From NCBI GenBank assembly GCA_020633315.1, contig JACKDV010000009.1, forward strand, positions 157,501-221,500: a DNA stretch of 64,000 nt, given 5' to 3'. The position numbers and the translations under genes are program-made. The stretch comes from Myxococcales bacterium (GTDB taxonomy: Bacteria > Myxococcota_A > Polyangia > Nannocystales > Nannocystaceae). The notes below the pieces were generated by a model that searched no databases, was not told the DNA's origin, and worked only from the letters and a program-made list of their open reading frames with translations. Below are positions 51,685 to 60,365 of this stretch, in pieces (positions within the stretch are counted from its first letter, which is position 1; every line of letters begins with the position of its first letter).

Positions 51685-52860
51685 TCACAGTCGAGACAGC
51701 CGCCACCCCGCCGGGGTGGCGTGCTCCGTCCACGCGAGCTGCGAGATCGGCAGCACCTCGAGGGTGGGCGGATCGTGCTGGGGATCGGCGGTGTCCTGGT
51801 GCACCGTCACCACCCAGCGCAGGCGTCGGTCGTGCTCGAGCTTGCGGGCCGCGAGCACGCGCCGGGCGTAGCCCACGTAGACCACCACCAGCAGCGCCAG
51901 CCAGCCCAGCGAGGCGCCGTCGAGCAGGGGCCACGAGTCGCTCACGGCCGCGTCGCTGCGCAGGGTCCAGGTCATCAGCGCCAGCACCAGCACGGTGAGC
52001 GCGGCCGCGGGCCACCAGCGACGACGGAGCTGCGCGATGTGTCGCTGCAGCTCGGCCCGCTCGAGCGGGGTGAGGCTGCGCCGGCGCAGGCACAGGCGAG
52101 GATCGGGCGTGGCGGGAGCCACCCCCTGCGGCAGCTCCACCCGCAGCGCGTGGGGCTGGGCGGGGGCCACGTCGACCACGTGGGCGGTCTCCCAGCGCTC
52201 GAAGCGGCGGCCGCCCACGCGCACCAGCAGGCCGCTGCGGGGCAGCAGCTCGAGGCGCAGGCCGCTGCGGTCGCGCAGCTCCCCGGCGGTGCGCAGGCGG
52301 GCGAGCAGGGCGTCGAGCGGGCCCTCGGGGCACGGGCCCTCGAAGCGATCGAGCTCGCCCTCGGCCAGCTCGCCGCGGACCAGCGAGCTCAGCCGGAGCA
52401 GCCGCACCCGTCGACCCACCCACAGGCCCACGGCGCTCAGGCCCAGCGCGGTGGTCCCCACCAGCACCTCGGCCACGAGCCAGCGGGGCGGCGACCAGGC
52501 GGGCAGCCATGCGCGGGCTGCCGCCGAGGCGCCGAGCACCGCGAGGCCGGCGATCGCCAGCCATCGCCACGGGCGGCGGGCGGTGAGGCAGCCGAGCACG
52601 CCCACCGCTCCCAGGGCACACAGGCTCAGGCCGAGGCCCCCGCCCAGCGGTCGCGCCAGCGTGGGCGCCCGCTGTCCCAGCGCCACCGCGGCCGCGACCA
52701 CCACCAGCACGCCGAGCAGCGCGAGCACGGTGCCGATCCACAGCCGCCGCAGCCTTCGCTCGATCCACGCCCTGTCGTGAGCGGCCAGCGGGCGCCGGGC
52801 CTGGTGCGGGAGGCCGGCCGCGTAGCGGCAGGGCTCCTCGGGAGGGCGGGGCTCGCTCAC
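51685..52860 (-). CDS. Polytopic membrane protein, unknown function
   Basis: A 391-residue protein. An Arg-rich cytosolic N-terminus is followed by about four hydrophobic segments (LWIGTVLALLGVLVVVAAAV, LGLSLCALGAVGVLGCL, WLAIAGLAVLGASAAA, LVAEVLVGTTALGLSAVGLWV). A soluble beta-rich region follows (LRLELLPRSGLLVRVGGRRFERWETAHVVDV), then two more segments and a C-terminal domain with many charged residues. The cytosolic part could be a PH-like fold. It starts 29 bases past the PP2C stop on the same strand, so the two may form one operon. Confidence 0.72.
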   Translation of the reverse strand: MSEPRPPEEPCRYAAGLPHQARRPLAAHDRAWIERRLRRLWIGTVLALLGVLVVVAAAVALGQRAPTLARPLGGGLGLSLCALGAVGVLGCLTARRPWRWLAIAGLAVLGASAAARAWLPAWSPPRWLVAEVLVGTTALGLSAVGLWVGRRVRLLRLSSLVRGELAEGELDRFEGPCPEGPLDALLARLRTAGELRDRSGLRLELLPRSGLLVRVGGRRFERWETAHVVDVAPAQPHALRVELPQGVAPATPDPRLCLRRRSLTPLERAELQRHIAQLRRRWWPAAALTVLVLALMTWTLRSDAAVSDSWPLLDGASLGWLALLVVVYVGYARRVLAARKLEHDRRLRWVVTVHQDTADPQHDPPTLEVLPISQLAWTEHATPAGWRLSRL

Positions 52861-52889
52861 CGGGGCGCGATGATAGCAGCGGGTCGGGC

Positions 52890-53666
52890 TCAGACCACCC
52901 GGCGCATGACGATCGCCGAGATGTTGTCGGGGCCGCCCTGCTTGTTGGCGGCCTCGATGAGGCGCCGCGAGGCGTCACGCACGTCGCGCTGGCAGACGAG
53001 CGCCTGGAGCTCTTCCATCGGCACCACGTCGCTCAGGCCGTCGCTGCACAGCAGCAGGTTGTCGCCCTTCTCGAGCACCAGCTCGTTGATCGAGGCGTCG
53101 CTCTTGTGCTTGCCGTGACCCAGGCAGCGGCTGATGCGGCCGCGGTACGGATGCGTGGCCGCCTGCTCCGGGGTGAGCAGCCCCTGGTCGACCAGCTCCT
53201 GCACCATCGTGTGATCGACGGTGACCTGCTCCACGCTGCCGTCGCGCACGCGGTACAGGCGGCTGTCGCCGGCGTGGGCCACCCACACGCGATCCTTCAC
53301 GCCCAGCACCGCCACGCAGGTGCAGCCCATGCCGTGGGCGCTGGGGTTGGCCTGGGCCTGCTCGTCGATGCGCTCGTTGGCGAGCGAGAAGCCCTCGCGC
53401 AGCAGCTCGTCGGGCGTCTTGCCGCTGGTGAACTCGCGCTCGATGTACTCGCCGAGCACGCCCACCGCGAGGGCCGAGGCCACCTCGCCCGCGCTGTGGC
53501 CTCCCATGCCGTCACACACGATGGTCAGCAGATAGCCGCGACCGTCGTCCTCTTGGATCGCGATCGCGTCCTCGTTGTGATCGCGAGCGATGCCGGGATC
53601 GCACGCACCCGACATCTGGACCTCGAAGATCCCGGGCACGTGGGAGCGCTTGAAGAGCTTGTACAT
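52890..53666 (-). CDS. PP2C-family Ser/Thr protein phosphatase
   Basis: A 258-residue metal-dependent phosphatase with all motifs: ARDHNEDA, CDGMGGHSAGE, VAHAGDSRLYRV, LLCSDGLSD and GGPDNISAIV; the Asp residues for the two Mn/Mg ions are present. It would reverse phosphorylation by Hanks-type kinases, several of which are in this window, though none is directly adjacent. The ATG at 53666 has GGAGG very close (one base), so the open GTG at 53708 cannot be excluded. Confidence 0.95.
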   Translation of the reverse strand: MYKLFKRSHVPGIFEVQMSGACDPGIARDHNEDAIAIQEDDGRGYLLTIVCDGMGGHSAGEVASALAVGVLGEYIEREFTSGKTPDELLREGFSLANERIDEQAQANPSAHGMGCTCVAVLGVKDRVWVAHAGDSRLYRVRDGSVEQVTVDHTMVQELVDQGLLTPEQAATHPYRGRISRCLGHGKHKSDASINELVLEKGDNLLLCSDGLSDVVPMEELQALVCQRDVRDASRRLIEAANKQGGPDNISAIVMRRVV

Positions 53667-53802
53667 GCCTCCGTGATTCGAGCCCCGGTTCGAGTGAGGT
53701 GACGACACCGACCCGGTTGGCCGCCCGAGACCCGCTCCCGTCGGGGCCGGAGCCCTTCAGGGTGCGGTGATGGTAGCACCGGGTCGGGGGGAGGTTGGGA
53801 AG

Positions 53803-53875
53803 TGGAGCCGAGGGGGATCGAACCCCTGACCTGTGCATTGCGAACGCACCGCTCTCCCAGCTGAGCTACGGCCCC
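53803..53875 (-). tRNA. tRNA-Ala (anticodon CGC)
   Basis: A 73-nt cloverleaf on the minus strand. The acceptor stem GGGGCCG pairs with CGGCTCC with one G-U. The D arm is GCTC...GAGC, the anticodon stem GTGCG/TGCAC has loop TTCGCAA (anticodon CGC), and the T arm is AGGGG-TTCGATC-CCCCT. The discriminator is A and CCA is not encoded. The acceptor G-U pair near the third position fits alanine identity. Confidence 0.96.
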
Positions 53876-53935
53876 GTGAGGTGCGGGGGAAGCTAGCCGA
53901 AGGCCGCAGGCCGTGCAAGGCCCGCGCGGGACCGC

Positions 53936-54100
53936 TCAGCGTGAGCCAGGCTCGCCGTCGGCTGGCCCCGGGGGGCTGGCGCGTCGGCGGGCCCGCAGGC
54001 CCAGCGTGGCCCCCACCACGGCGTAGCCGGCCACGATCGCCACCCAGGCCCACAGCAGGTGGTCCTCGGGGCGGGTGAGGCTGGTCAGCCACTCGCGCAT
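53936..54100 (-). CDS. Small single-span membrane protein
   Basis: A 54-residue protein from MREWLTSLTRPEDHLLW with one membrane helix (WVAIVAGYAVVGATLGL) and a basic then Pro/Gly-rich tail. The size and helix resemble CcmD-type or other small membrane subunits, but no cytochrome c maturation gene is nearby. It lies between the tRNA and tlyA. Confidence 0.5.
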   Translation of the reverse strand: MREWLTSLTRPEDHLLWAWVAIVAGYAVVGATLGLRARRRASPPGPADGEPGSR

Positions 54101-54347
54101 CGGCCCGAGGGTACCCCGATCTCGGGCGATCCCGCCGGGACGTCCTCGGGTCCCGGCGCGCGCGATCCGCCCGCTCGGGCCACGGCCAGTGCGACCCAAG
54201 GCTCGGGCCCCCCGTCGCGACCGCGGCCACTCGCCGCGGCTCGTTGCCGAGGCCCCTTGCCGAGGTCGACGAGCCCGCCGACGCGTCCGAGGCGGAGGCC
54301 AGTCGGGCGAAGGGCCGTCGGCGACCTGCTACCGTGCGCTCGACCGC

Positions 54348-55193
54348 ATGAAGCGCGAGCGGATCGATCGCCTGCTGGTGGAGCGCGGCCTGGTCCCCAG
54401 CCGTACGCGTGCCCAGGCGCTGATCATGGCGGGCAAGGTGCTGGTGGGCGAGCAGCGCGTGGACAAGCCCGGCACGATGGTCCCGCGGGATGCCGAGCTG
54501 CGCGTGCGGGGCGACGACAACCCCTATGTCTCGCGCGGGGGGCTCAAGCTCGCGGGGGCGCTGCAGCGCTTCGGCGAGGCCACGGCGGAGCGGCCGGCGC
54601 TGCGGGTGAGCGGGCGCGTGGCGATGGACGTGGGTGCGTCGACGGGAGGGTTCACCGACTGCCTGCTGCAGGTCGGCGCGGCACGGGTGCACGCGGTCGA
54701 CGTGGGCTACGGCCAGCTCGCCTGGTCGCTGGCCCAGGACCCGCGGGTGGTGGTCCACGATCGCCGCAACATCCGACGGTTGTCGGTCGAGGAGATCGGC
54801 GAGCCCATCGAGCTGACCGTGATGGACTGCTCGTTCATCTCCGCGGCCAAGGTGCTGCCCCACCTGCCGCGCTTCCTCGCTCCCGCGGCCGACGTGGTGG
54901 TGCTGGTCAAGCCGCAGTTCGAGCTCGACCCCGGGCGGGTGGGCAAGGGCGGCATCGTGCGCGACCAGGCCGATCGCGAGGAGGCGCTGGCGCGGGCGCG
55001 GGCCAGCGCGGACGCCTGCGGCCTGCGCTTCGTGGACGCGGTGGCCTCCGCCGTCGAGGGGCGCACCGGCAACCGCGAGTGGCTGCTGTGGCTGCGCTGG
55101 GAGGCGGGCTCGGTGGCGCCGCGCGGGCCCGAGGGCGACGAGGCCGACGCGGGCGACGAGACCGACGCGGGCGACGAGACCGACGGAGGCTGA
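54348..55193 (+). CDS. tlyA: TlyA-family rRNA 2'-O-methyltransferase
   Basis: A 281-residue protein. An N-terminal S4 RNA-binding domain (RIDRLLVERGLVPSRTRAQALIMAGKVLV) is followed by an FtsJ-like SAM domain: AMDVGASTGGFTDCLLQVGA (SAM motif I), HAVDVGYGQL, MDCSFIS, LVKPQFE (catalytic Lys). The family methylates 16S and 23S rRNA cytidines. The C-terminal 20 residues are an added acidic tail with DEADAGDETDAGDETDGG repeats not typical of the family. Confidence 0.93.
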   Translation: MKRERIDRLLVERGLVPSRTRAQALIMAGKVLVGEQRVDKPGTMVPRDAELRVRGDDNPYVSRGGLKLAGALQRFGEATAERPALRVSGRVAMDVGASTGGFTDCLLQVGAARVHAVDVGYGQLAWSLAQDPRVVVHDRRNIRRLSVEEIGEPIELTVMDCSFISAAKVLPHLPRFLAPAADVVVLVKPQFELDPGRVGKGGIVRDQADREEALARARASADACGLRFVDAVASAVEGRTGNREWLLWLRWEAGSVAPRGPEGDEADAGDETDAGDETDGG

Positions 55194-55259
55194 GCGCGAG
55201 CGGTCGCGCAGACCTCCCTCGGGGGCGCCACGCGGCCGCTTGCGCTTCGGAGTCGATCG

Positions 55260-55607
55260 ATGCAAGGTCCGCCGCTGCCCATGCCCGCTCCGTCGATCAG
55301 CACCCGCGCTCGCGCCCACCTCCGCTCGCTCGCCCACGCCCTTCGGCCCGTGGTGCAGGTCGGCGCCGAGGGGCTGACCGAGGCCATCACCAAGGCCACC
55401 GACGTCGCGCTCACCGAGCACGAGCTCGTCAAGGTCAAGCTGGGGCCGGGCTTCGTGGGCGATCGCAAGCAGGCCGCGCGCGAGCTGGCCGACGCGGCCC
55501 AGGCCGATCTCACCCAGGTGATCGGCCGCGTGATCGTGCTCTACCGCCCGCGCCCCGCCGACCACCCGAAGAACAAGGAGCGGCCGCGGATCTCGCTGCC
55601 GAGCTGA
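55260..55607 (+). CDS. yhbY: YhbY-type CRM RNA-binding protein
   Basis: Up to 115 residues (a later ATG at 55281 is possible). It is a single CRM domain: RAHLRSLAHALRPVVQVGAEGLTEAITKATDVALTEHELVKVKL, with GVIGRVIVLYR-type ending IGRVIVLYRPR. In other bacteria YhbY associates with pre-50S particles. It lies 66 bases past tlyA, so a ribosome-maturation pair is likely. It ends 34 bases before the convergent TIR-like gene. Confidence 0.9.
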   Translation: MQGPPLPMPAPSISTRARAHLRSLAHALRPVVQVGAEGLTEAITKATDVALTEHELVKVKLGPGFVGDRKQAARELADAAQADLTQVIGRVIVLYRPRPADHPKNKERPRISLPS

Positions 55608-55641
55608 GCCGAGCGCCGGGGCTCCACGCCGACTGGCCCAT

Positions 55642-56274
55642 CTATCGCGGTGGCTTCTTCGTGGTGCTCCGCTCCAGCTCTCGCGCAATCGCTCCTGGCT
55701 CGAGCACTCCCTCCGGCTGCCCGCGCACGGTGCCCGGGGCGGCGCCGGTGGTGTCCGGTATGCGAACTACGTGGACCGGTTTGCCCGCGCTCTTGGCATT
55801 GTTCACCTCGTAGTCCACCCAGTTGCTGTTGTGGCTGTCGGCGCCGGCCAACACGATCATCTGCTCGGCTTCCTGGAGCTTGCCCGCGAGCATCTTGCGG
55901 ACGGCGGTCCTTCCGTTCTGGCGCAGGTCCTCGGTCTCTCGCACGATCTCCACCGGACCGAGCCGGCCCTGCTCGGCCCATCGCTCCACCTTGTCGGCGA
56001 TCCGACGATCCTCGTGGCGGTGACTGAGGAACACCTTCTGCTTGGGCGGTGTCGACGAGGACCTGCTACCCGAAGGGGTCGCGGGCTTGCTTCCTGAACG
56101 TGACACGGGCTTGCCGCCGGAGCTCTGCGACCCGCTGGCCTCCTGCGATTTCGGTGCGTCTCGTGAGTGGTTCGCTCCGCCGCCCGATCGACTCGATCGA
56201 CCCGCGTTCGGGGCTCGTCCCGCGTTCGCGTTGGTGCCCGATCGACTTCCTTGGCTTCCTCGTCTTCGCGACAT
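55642..56274 (-). CDS. ThsB-type TIR-like (MTH538/DUF1863) protein
   Basis: A 210-residue protein with an excellent ribosome site (GGGAGGAACACGATG). Residues 1-78 are a disordered Ser/Gly/Arg/Lys-rich stretch. Residues about 79-172 are a TIR-like domain: KQKVFLSHRHEDRRIADKVERW, VRKMLAGKLQEAEQMIVLAG, then NSNWVDYEVNNAKSAGKPVHVV. E156 in WVDYE holds the place of the catalytic Glu of NAD-consuming TIRs. ThsB of Thoeris belongs to this family and makes a cyclic ADP-ribose isomer after phage infection. It is divergent from a phosphoesterase-SLOG gene across 170 bases, which suggests a signal-maker and signal-receiver pair (inference). GC is a little lower than in the flanks. Confidence 0.82.
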   Translation of the reverse strand: MSRRRGSQGSRSGTNANAGRAPNAGRSSRSGGGANHSRDAPKSQEASGSQSSGGKPVSRSGSKPATPSGSRSSSTPPKQKVFLSHRHEDRRIADKVERWAEQGRLGPVEIVRETEDLRQNGRTAVRKMLAGKLQEAEQMIVLAGADSHNSNWVDYEVNNAKSAGKPVHVVRIPDTTGAAPGTVRGQPEGVLEPGAIARELERSTTKKPPR

Positions 56275-56444
56275 CGTGTTCCTCCCAATGGTGATCGACG
56301 AACGTGGGCACGGCGACGATGATGTCAACGGGTCGAAGCCACTTGGCCCGAAGGGCTCGGCTCCGGCCGCGGTGATCGTCGTGAGCACGGAGGAGCGTCG
56401 TGTCCTGCATTTGTGCGCTACGCTCTGCGCGAGCAAGGAGTGGT

Positions 56445-58319
56445 ATGTCGGACGCACCTCGCAGCGTAGGTTGGCTTCACCTGACCGATCTCCACATTGG
56501 TCAGCCCAAGGAAGGTGGACGGCTCGCCAACATCGAGCGCGAGTTCCTCCGCGATCTCGAGTCGGAGATGATGGCGGTCAAGCTCCCGATCGAGCTGGTG
56601 TTCTTCACGGGAGACATCGCGTTCCGGGGCACGGACGCCGAGTACCTCCGTGCGACCGCCGTGCTCGGGCGGATCCTGGCGAGGATCGAGGCGATCAACG
56701 CTCGGATCCGGTCGACGGACCGGAGCCGGGTCGAACCGATCTTGATTCCGGTACCCGGCAACCACGACCTGCTCCGCCCGGGGTCCGAGGACGCAGCGCT
56801 GATCCGCAACGCGCTCGGCCCTCGCACCGCGGCCATGCCGGAGCTGTGGGCCGACGGGAACACGTCGGCCCGCGATGCGCTCCACCGCTGCTTCGCAGCC
56901 TACGAGCGCTGGTTGGCCCACCACCCCTTGCCGCTGCCCCGTGGGTTCGAGCTGAAGGGCGCTCTATCCGGAGATCGCGTGTCCAGCGTGTGTCGCAACG
57001 GCATCCACATCGGTGCGGTGTGCCTCAACTCCGCCGCGCTCCACCTGGGGGATGCCCAGCCCGGCCAGATGCACCTCGATCACAGCCAGGTGACCGCGCT
57101 GGTCAATCCGTCGCTGTGGCTCCGCGACAAGCACTTCGCGGTGCTGCTCACCCACCACCCGCCCTCGTGGCTCTCGCCGGAGGCGCGCGGGATCCTCGAC
57201 AAGGAGATCAAGCCCGATGCGCTCTTCGATCTCCACCTGTACGGCCACACCCACGTGGGAGGCCATCACGTGCAGCCGGGGAGCCGCGGCGTGCGGCACC
57301 TGCTCGAGGGTCGATCGCTGTTCGGCGCAGAGGAAGACGGCTTCGACCGCCTCCATGGCTACACGATGGGTCGCTTCGTCGTCGATGGCGAGGCCAAGCG
57401 CGTCGAGTTCTGGTCTCGACACGGGTGGTTCGACGATCACGGCTACCACTTCGACACCGGCGGGTCGAGCTGGGGCCGCTGGAGGATCACGATCGACCTG
57501 GGGATGGTGGCCGCGACGGCCTGCTCGGAGGAGCGCCCGGAGCCCCGACCGTGGGAGCCGACCATCGGCGACGCTCACTCTCCCGACCACTGGGAGAAGC
57601 TCGAGCCAGGAGTCCTCGAGATCGACCCCGGCTCCGATCGGAAGTGGGTCCTCCTCTCGTGCAGCATCCCCGCGCCCAAGAACGACCCCGAGCGCCGTGA
57701 GAGGGAGAAGAAGTACGTCGACAGCGCCCGGCCCGCCGAGATCCGGTCGTTCGTTGCATTGCTCGCCAAGCGCCTGCGCTCCGGGGGCCACGGCCTCGTC
57801 TTCGGCGGACATCCCTCGATCATCTCCGTGCTCGGCAACGAGGTGATGGCGGCCGACCACGAGGCACGGGAGAGCAACGACCTCTGCCCAGACCCGTGGC
57901 TCGTCCTCGTGCAGGACCGCAATTATTGGTCCAAGTTGATCGAGGAGGTGGGGCCCGTCGTCGCGGCCAGGGGAGTGAAGGGGTACATCGTGGACCACGA
58001 CACGGGGCTTGCCGGCATGCGGAAGGCGATGGCAACGACCAAGGGCCTGGTCGGAGCGGTCTTCATCGGTGGGATGTCGGGGATCCGGAAGGAGTTCGAC
58101 ATCGTCCGGCGAGATTCCGGGGGAAGGCTCCCGAGGATCGCGGTCGGGGTGGGCGGAGGTGCCGCGGCCGAGCTCCTCCGTGATGAAGGCGACGCGGCCC
58201 TCGGGTTGGTCTCGCCTGCCCCCGGGAGGGCGATCTCGAGACCCGGGCGGCTGTGGCACAGCCCCGCGGATGCGGTGGACGCAATCTGCGAGCACCTGTT
58301 CCCTGCCCCCCGCCCCTGA
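56445..58319 (+). CDS. Calcineurin-like phosphoesterase fused to a SLOG-like domain
   Basis: A 624-residue protein; AAGGAG four bases upstream fixes the ATG. Residues about 8-320 are a complete metallophosphoesterase: D15-x-H17 (TDLHIG), GD 56-57 (FTGDIAF), GNHD 105-108, THH 236-238 and GHTH 267-270. A linker of about 70 residues leads to residues 400-620, a Rossmann-like SLOG/LSDAT-type domain: WVLLSCSIPAPKND, GGHGLVFGGHPSI (447-459), WLVLVQDRNYW, GAVFIGGMSGIRKEFDIV (537-554) and RIAVGVGGGAAAELL. SLOG domains bind nucleotide signals such as ADP-ribose derivatives. Beside a ThsB-like TIR this would be the effector: signal binding turns on a phosphoesterase that could cut nucleic acid, nucleotides or lipid. 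No known Thoeris type uses this effector to my knowledge. Confidence 0.85.
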   Translation: MSDAPRSVGWLHLTDLHIGQPKEGGRLANIEREFLRDLESEMMAVKLPIELVFFTGDIAFRGTDAEYLRATAVLGRILARIEAINARIRSTDRSRVEPILIPVPGNHDLLRPGSEDAALIRNALGPRTAAMPELWADGNTSARDALHRCFAAYERWLAHHPLPLPRGFELKGALSGDRVSSVCRNGIHIGAVCLNSAALHLGDAQPGQMHLDHSQVTALVNPSLWLRDKHFAVLLTHHPPSWLSPEARGILDKEIKPDALFDLHLYGHTHVGGHHVQPGSRGVRHLLEGRSLFGAEEDGFDRLHGYTMGRFVVDGEAKRVEFWSRHGWFDDHGYHFDTGGSSWGRWRITIDLGMVAATACSEERPEPRPWEPTIGDAHSPDHWEKLEPGVLEIDPGSDRKWVLLSCSIPAPKNDPERREREKKYVDSARPAEIRSFVALLAKRLRSGGHGLVFGGHPSIISVLGNEVMAADHEARESNDLCPDPWLVLVQDRNYWSKLIEEVGPVVAARGVKGYIVDHDTGLAGMRKAMATTKGLVGAVFIGGMSGIRKEFDIVRRDSGGRLPRIAVGVGGGAAAELLRDEGDAALGLVSPAPGRAISRPGRLWHSPADAVDAICEHLFPAPRP

Positions 58320-58430
58320 GGCGGCGAGCGTTCGGGGCTGTAACCGATCGGCGGGAGCCCGCGTATGCCGAGACAAATGGGGTCCTCGCCGGACCCCACC
58401 TTCGTAGACCTCGACTCCGAAGCGATCGCC

Positions 58431-58739
58431 ATGCGCAAGCCCAGCTCCCCCACCACGATCATCGTCCTCATGTCCGGCCTGCTGTTGGGCGGGCTGCTGT
58501 CGCCCGCGGCCTCGGCCGAGGACCCCGCGCCCTGCTCGGCCAAGAGCTTCAAGATCGCCAAGGTGAAGGCGGCCTGCGAGGACGGCGGGCAGCCGGCGGC
58601 GAAGAACCTGATGAAGGCCGCGGTGAAGAAGGCCAAGGAGGCGGGCGAGTCGATGACCTGCAAGAGCTGCCACAGCGAGCTCAAGACCTACGCGCTGACG
58701 GGGGACGATCCCGTGGGCAAGCTCGAGAAGTGGCTGTGA
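58431..58739 (+). CDS. Small exported c-type cytochrome-like protein
   Basis: A 102-residue protein with a signal peptide (SPTTIIVLMSGLLLGGLLSPAASA) and one haem motif CKSCH (77-81). The mature chain is Lys/Ala-rich and helical (NLMKAAVKKAKEAGESMTC). It resembles small soluble monohaem proteins of myxobacteria. An upstream in-frame ATG at 58365 adds a non-signal extension and is less likely. No oxidase or reductase genes are adjacent. Confidence 0.8.
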   Translation: MRKPSSPTTIIVLMSGLLLGGLLSPAASAEDPAPCSAKSFKIAKVKAACEDGGQPAAKNLMKAAVKKAKEAGESMTCKSCHSELKTYALTGDDPVGKLEKWL

Positions 58740-58760
58740 GCCCCGGGCGCGCGCGGGGCT
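58739..58760 (+). terminator. Possible stem-loop terminator
   Basis: AGCCCCG (58739-58745) pairs with CGGGGCT (58754-58760) around an 8-base loop, overlapping the stop of the cytochrome gene. No U tract follows. Confidence 0.35.
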
Positions 58761-58798
58761 GACGGGCCCGCGACGGGGCCTGCTACGCTCGGCCCCGC

Positions 58799-59944
<1,146 letters not shown>

Positions 59945-59954
59945 CGGGAGGGAG

Positions 59955-60227
59955 GTCCTCGAGGGCCAGGTGGTGCTGGGCGGGTACCGCCTGGGGCGGG
60001 TGCTCGGGCGCGGCGGCATGGGCATCGTGCACGAGGCTGCGGCCCCGACGGCCAGGAGGTGGCGGTCAAGCTGCTGCGCCCGAGCGACGGCGAGGGCTGG
60101 AAGGCCCACGAGCTGTTCGAGCGCAGCGCCAAGGTGGGCTACACCGCGCCCGAGCAACCGGCGGGCAGCTCCTCGCCCGGCCGTGGAGGACTTCCGCGAG
60201 GAGCTCTGGCGTCGCGCGGGACGGTGA
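59955..60227 (+). pseudogene. Decayed Ser/Thr kinase gene
   Basis: Pieces of a Hanks-type kinase survive in different frames. LGGYRLGRVLGRGGMGIVHEA (from about 59973) is the glycine loop. After a frame change comes GQEVAVKLLRP (about 60050), holding the ATP lysine. A large deletion then joins to KVGYTAPEQP (about 60131), the activation-segment APE motif. The original frame resumes and ends in VEDFREELWRRAGR and a stop at 60225-60227. The catalytic loop and DFG are gone. No functional protein can result. Confidence 0.75.
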
Positions 60228-60365
60228 GGGCGGCGGACGGGCTCGCCGGCCGCGGTGCTCGCGTGCGGCGCGCGACGACGGGCGGCGCCGGGCCGGCTCG
60301 CCCTCGGCGTGGCCTTGGGCGAAAGGATGCGGGTCCCCGACCGGCCCCGAGCTACCCTTGTGCCG

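Noticed and set aside
55541..55981. Minus-strand frame overlapping the TIR-like gene end and yhbY
   Set aside because: Shadow frame; the TIR-like frame has a strong ribosome site and recognisable motifs.
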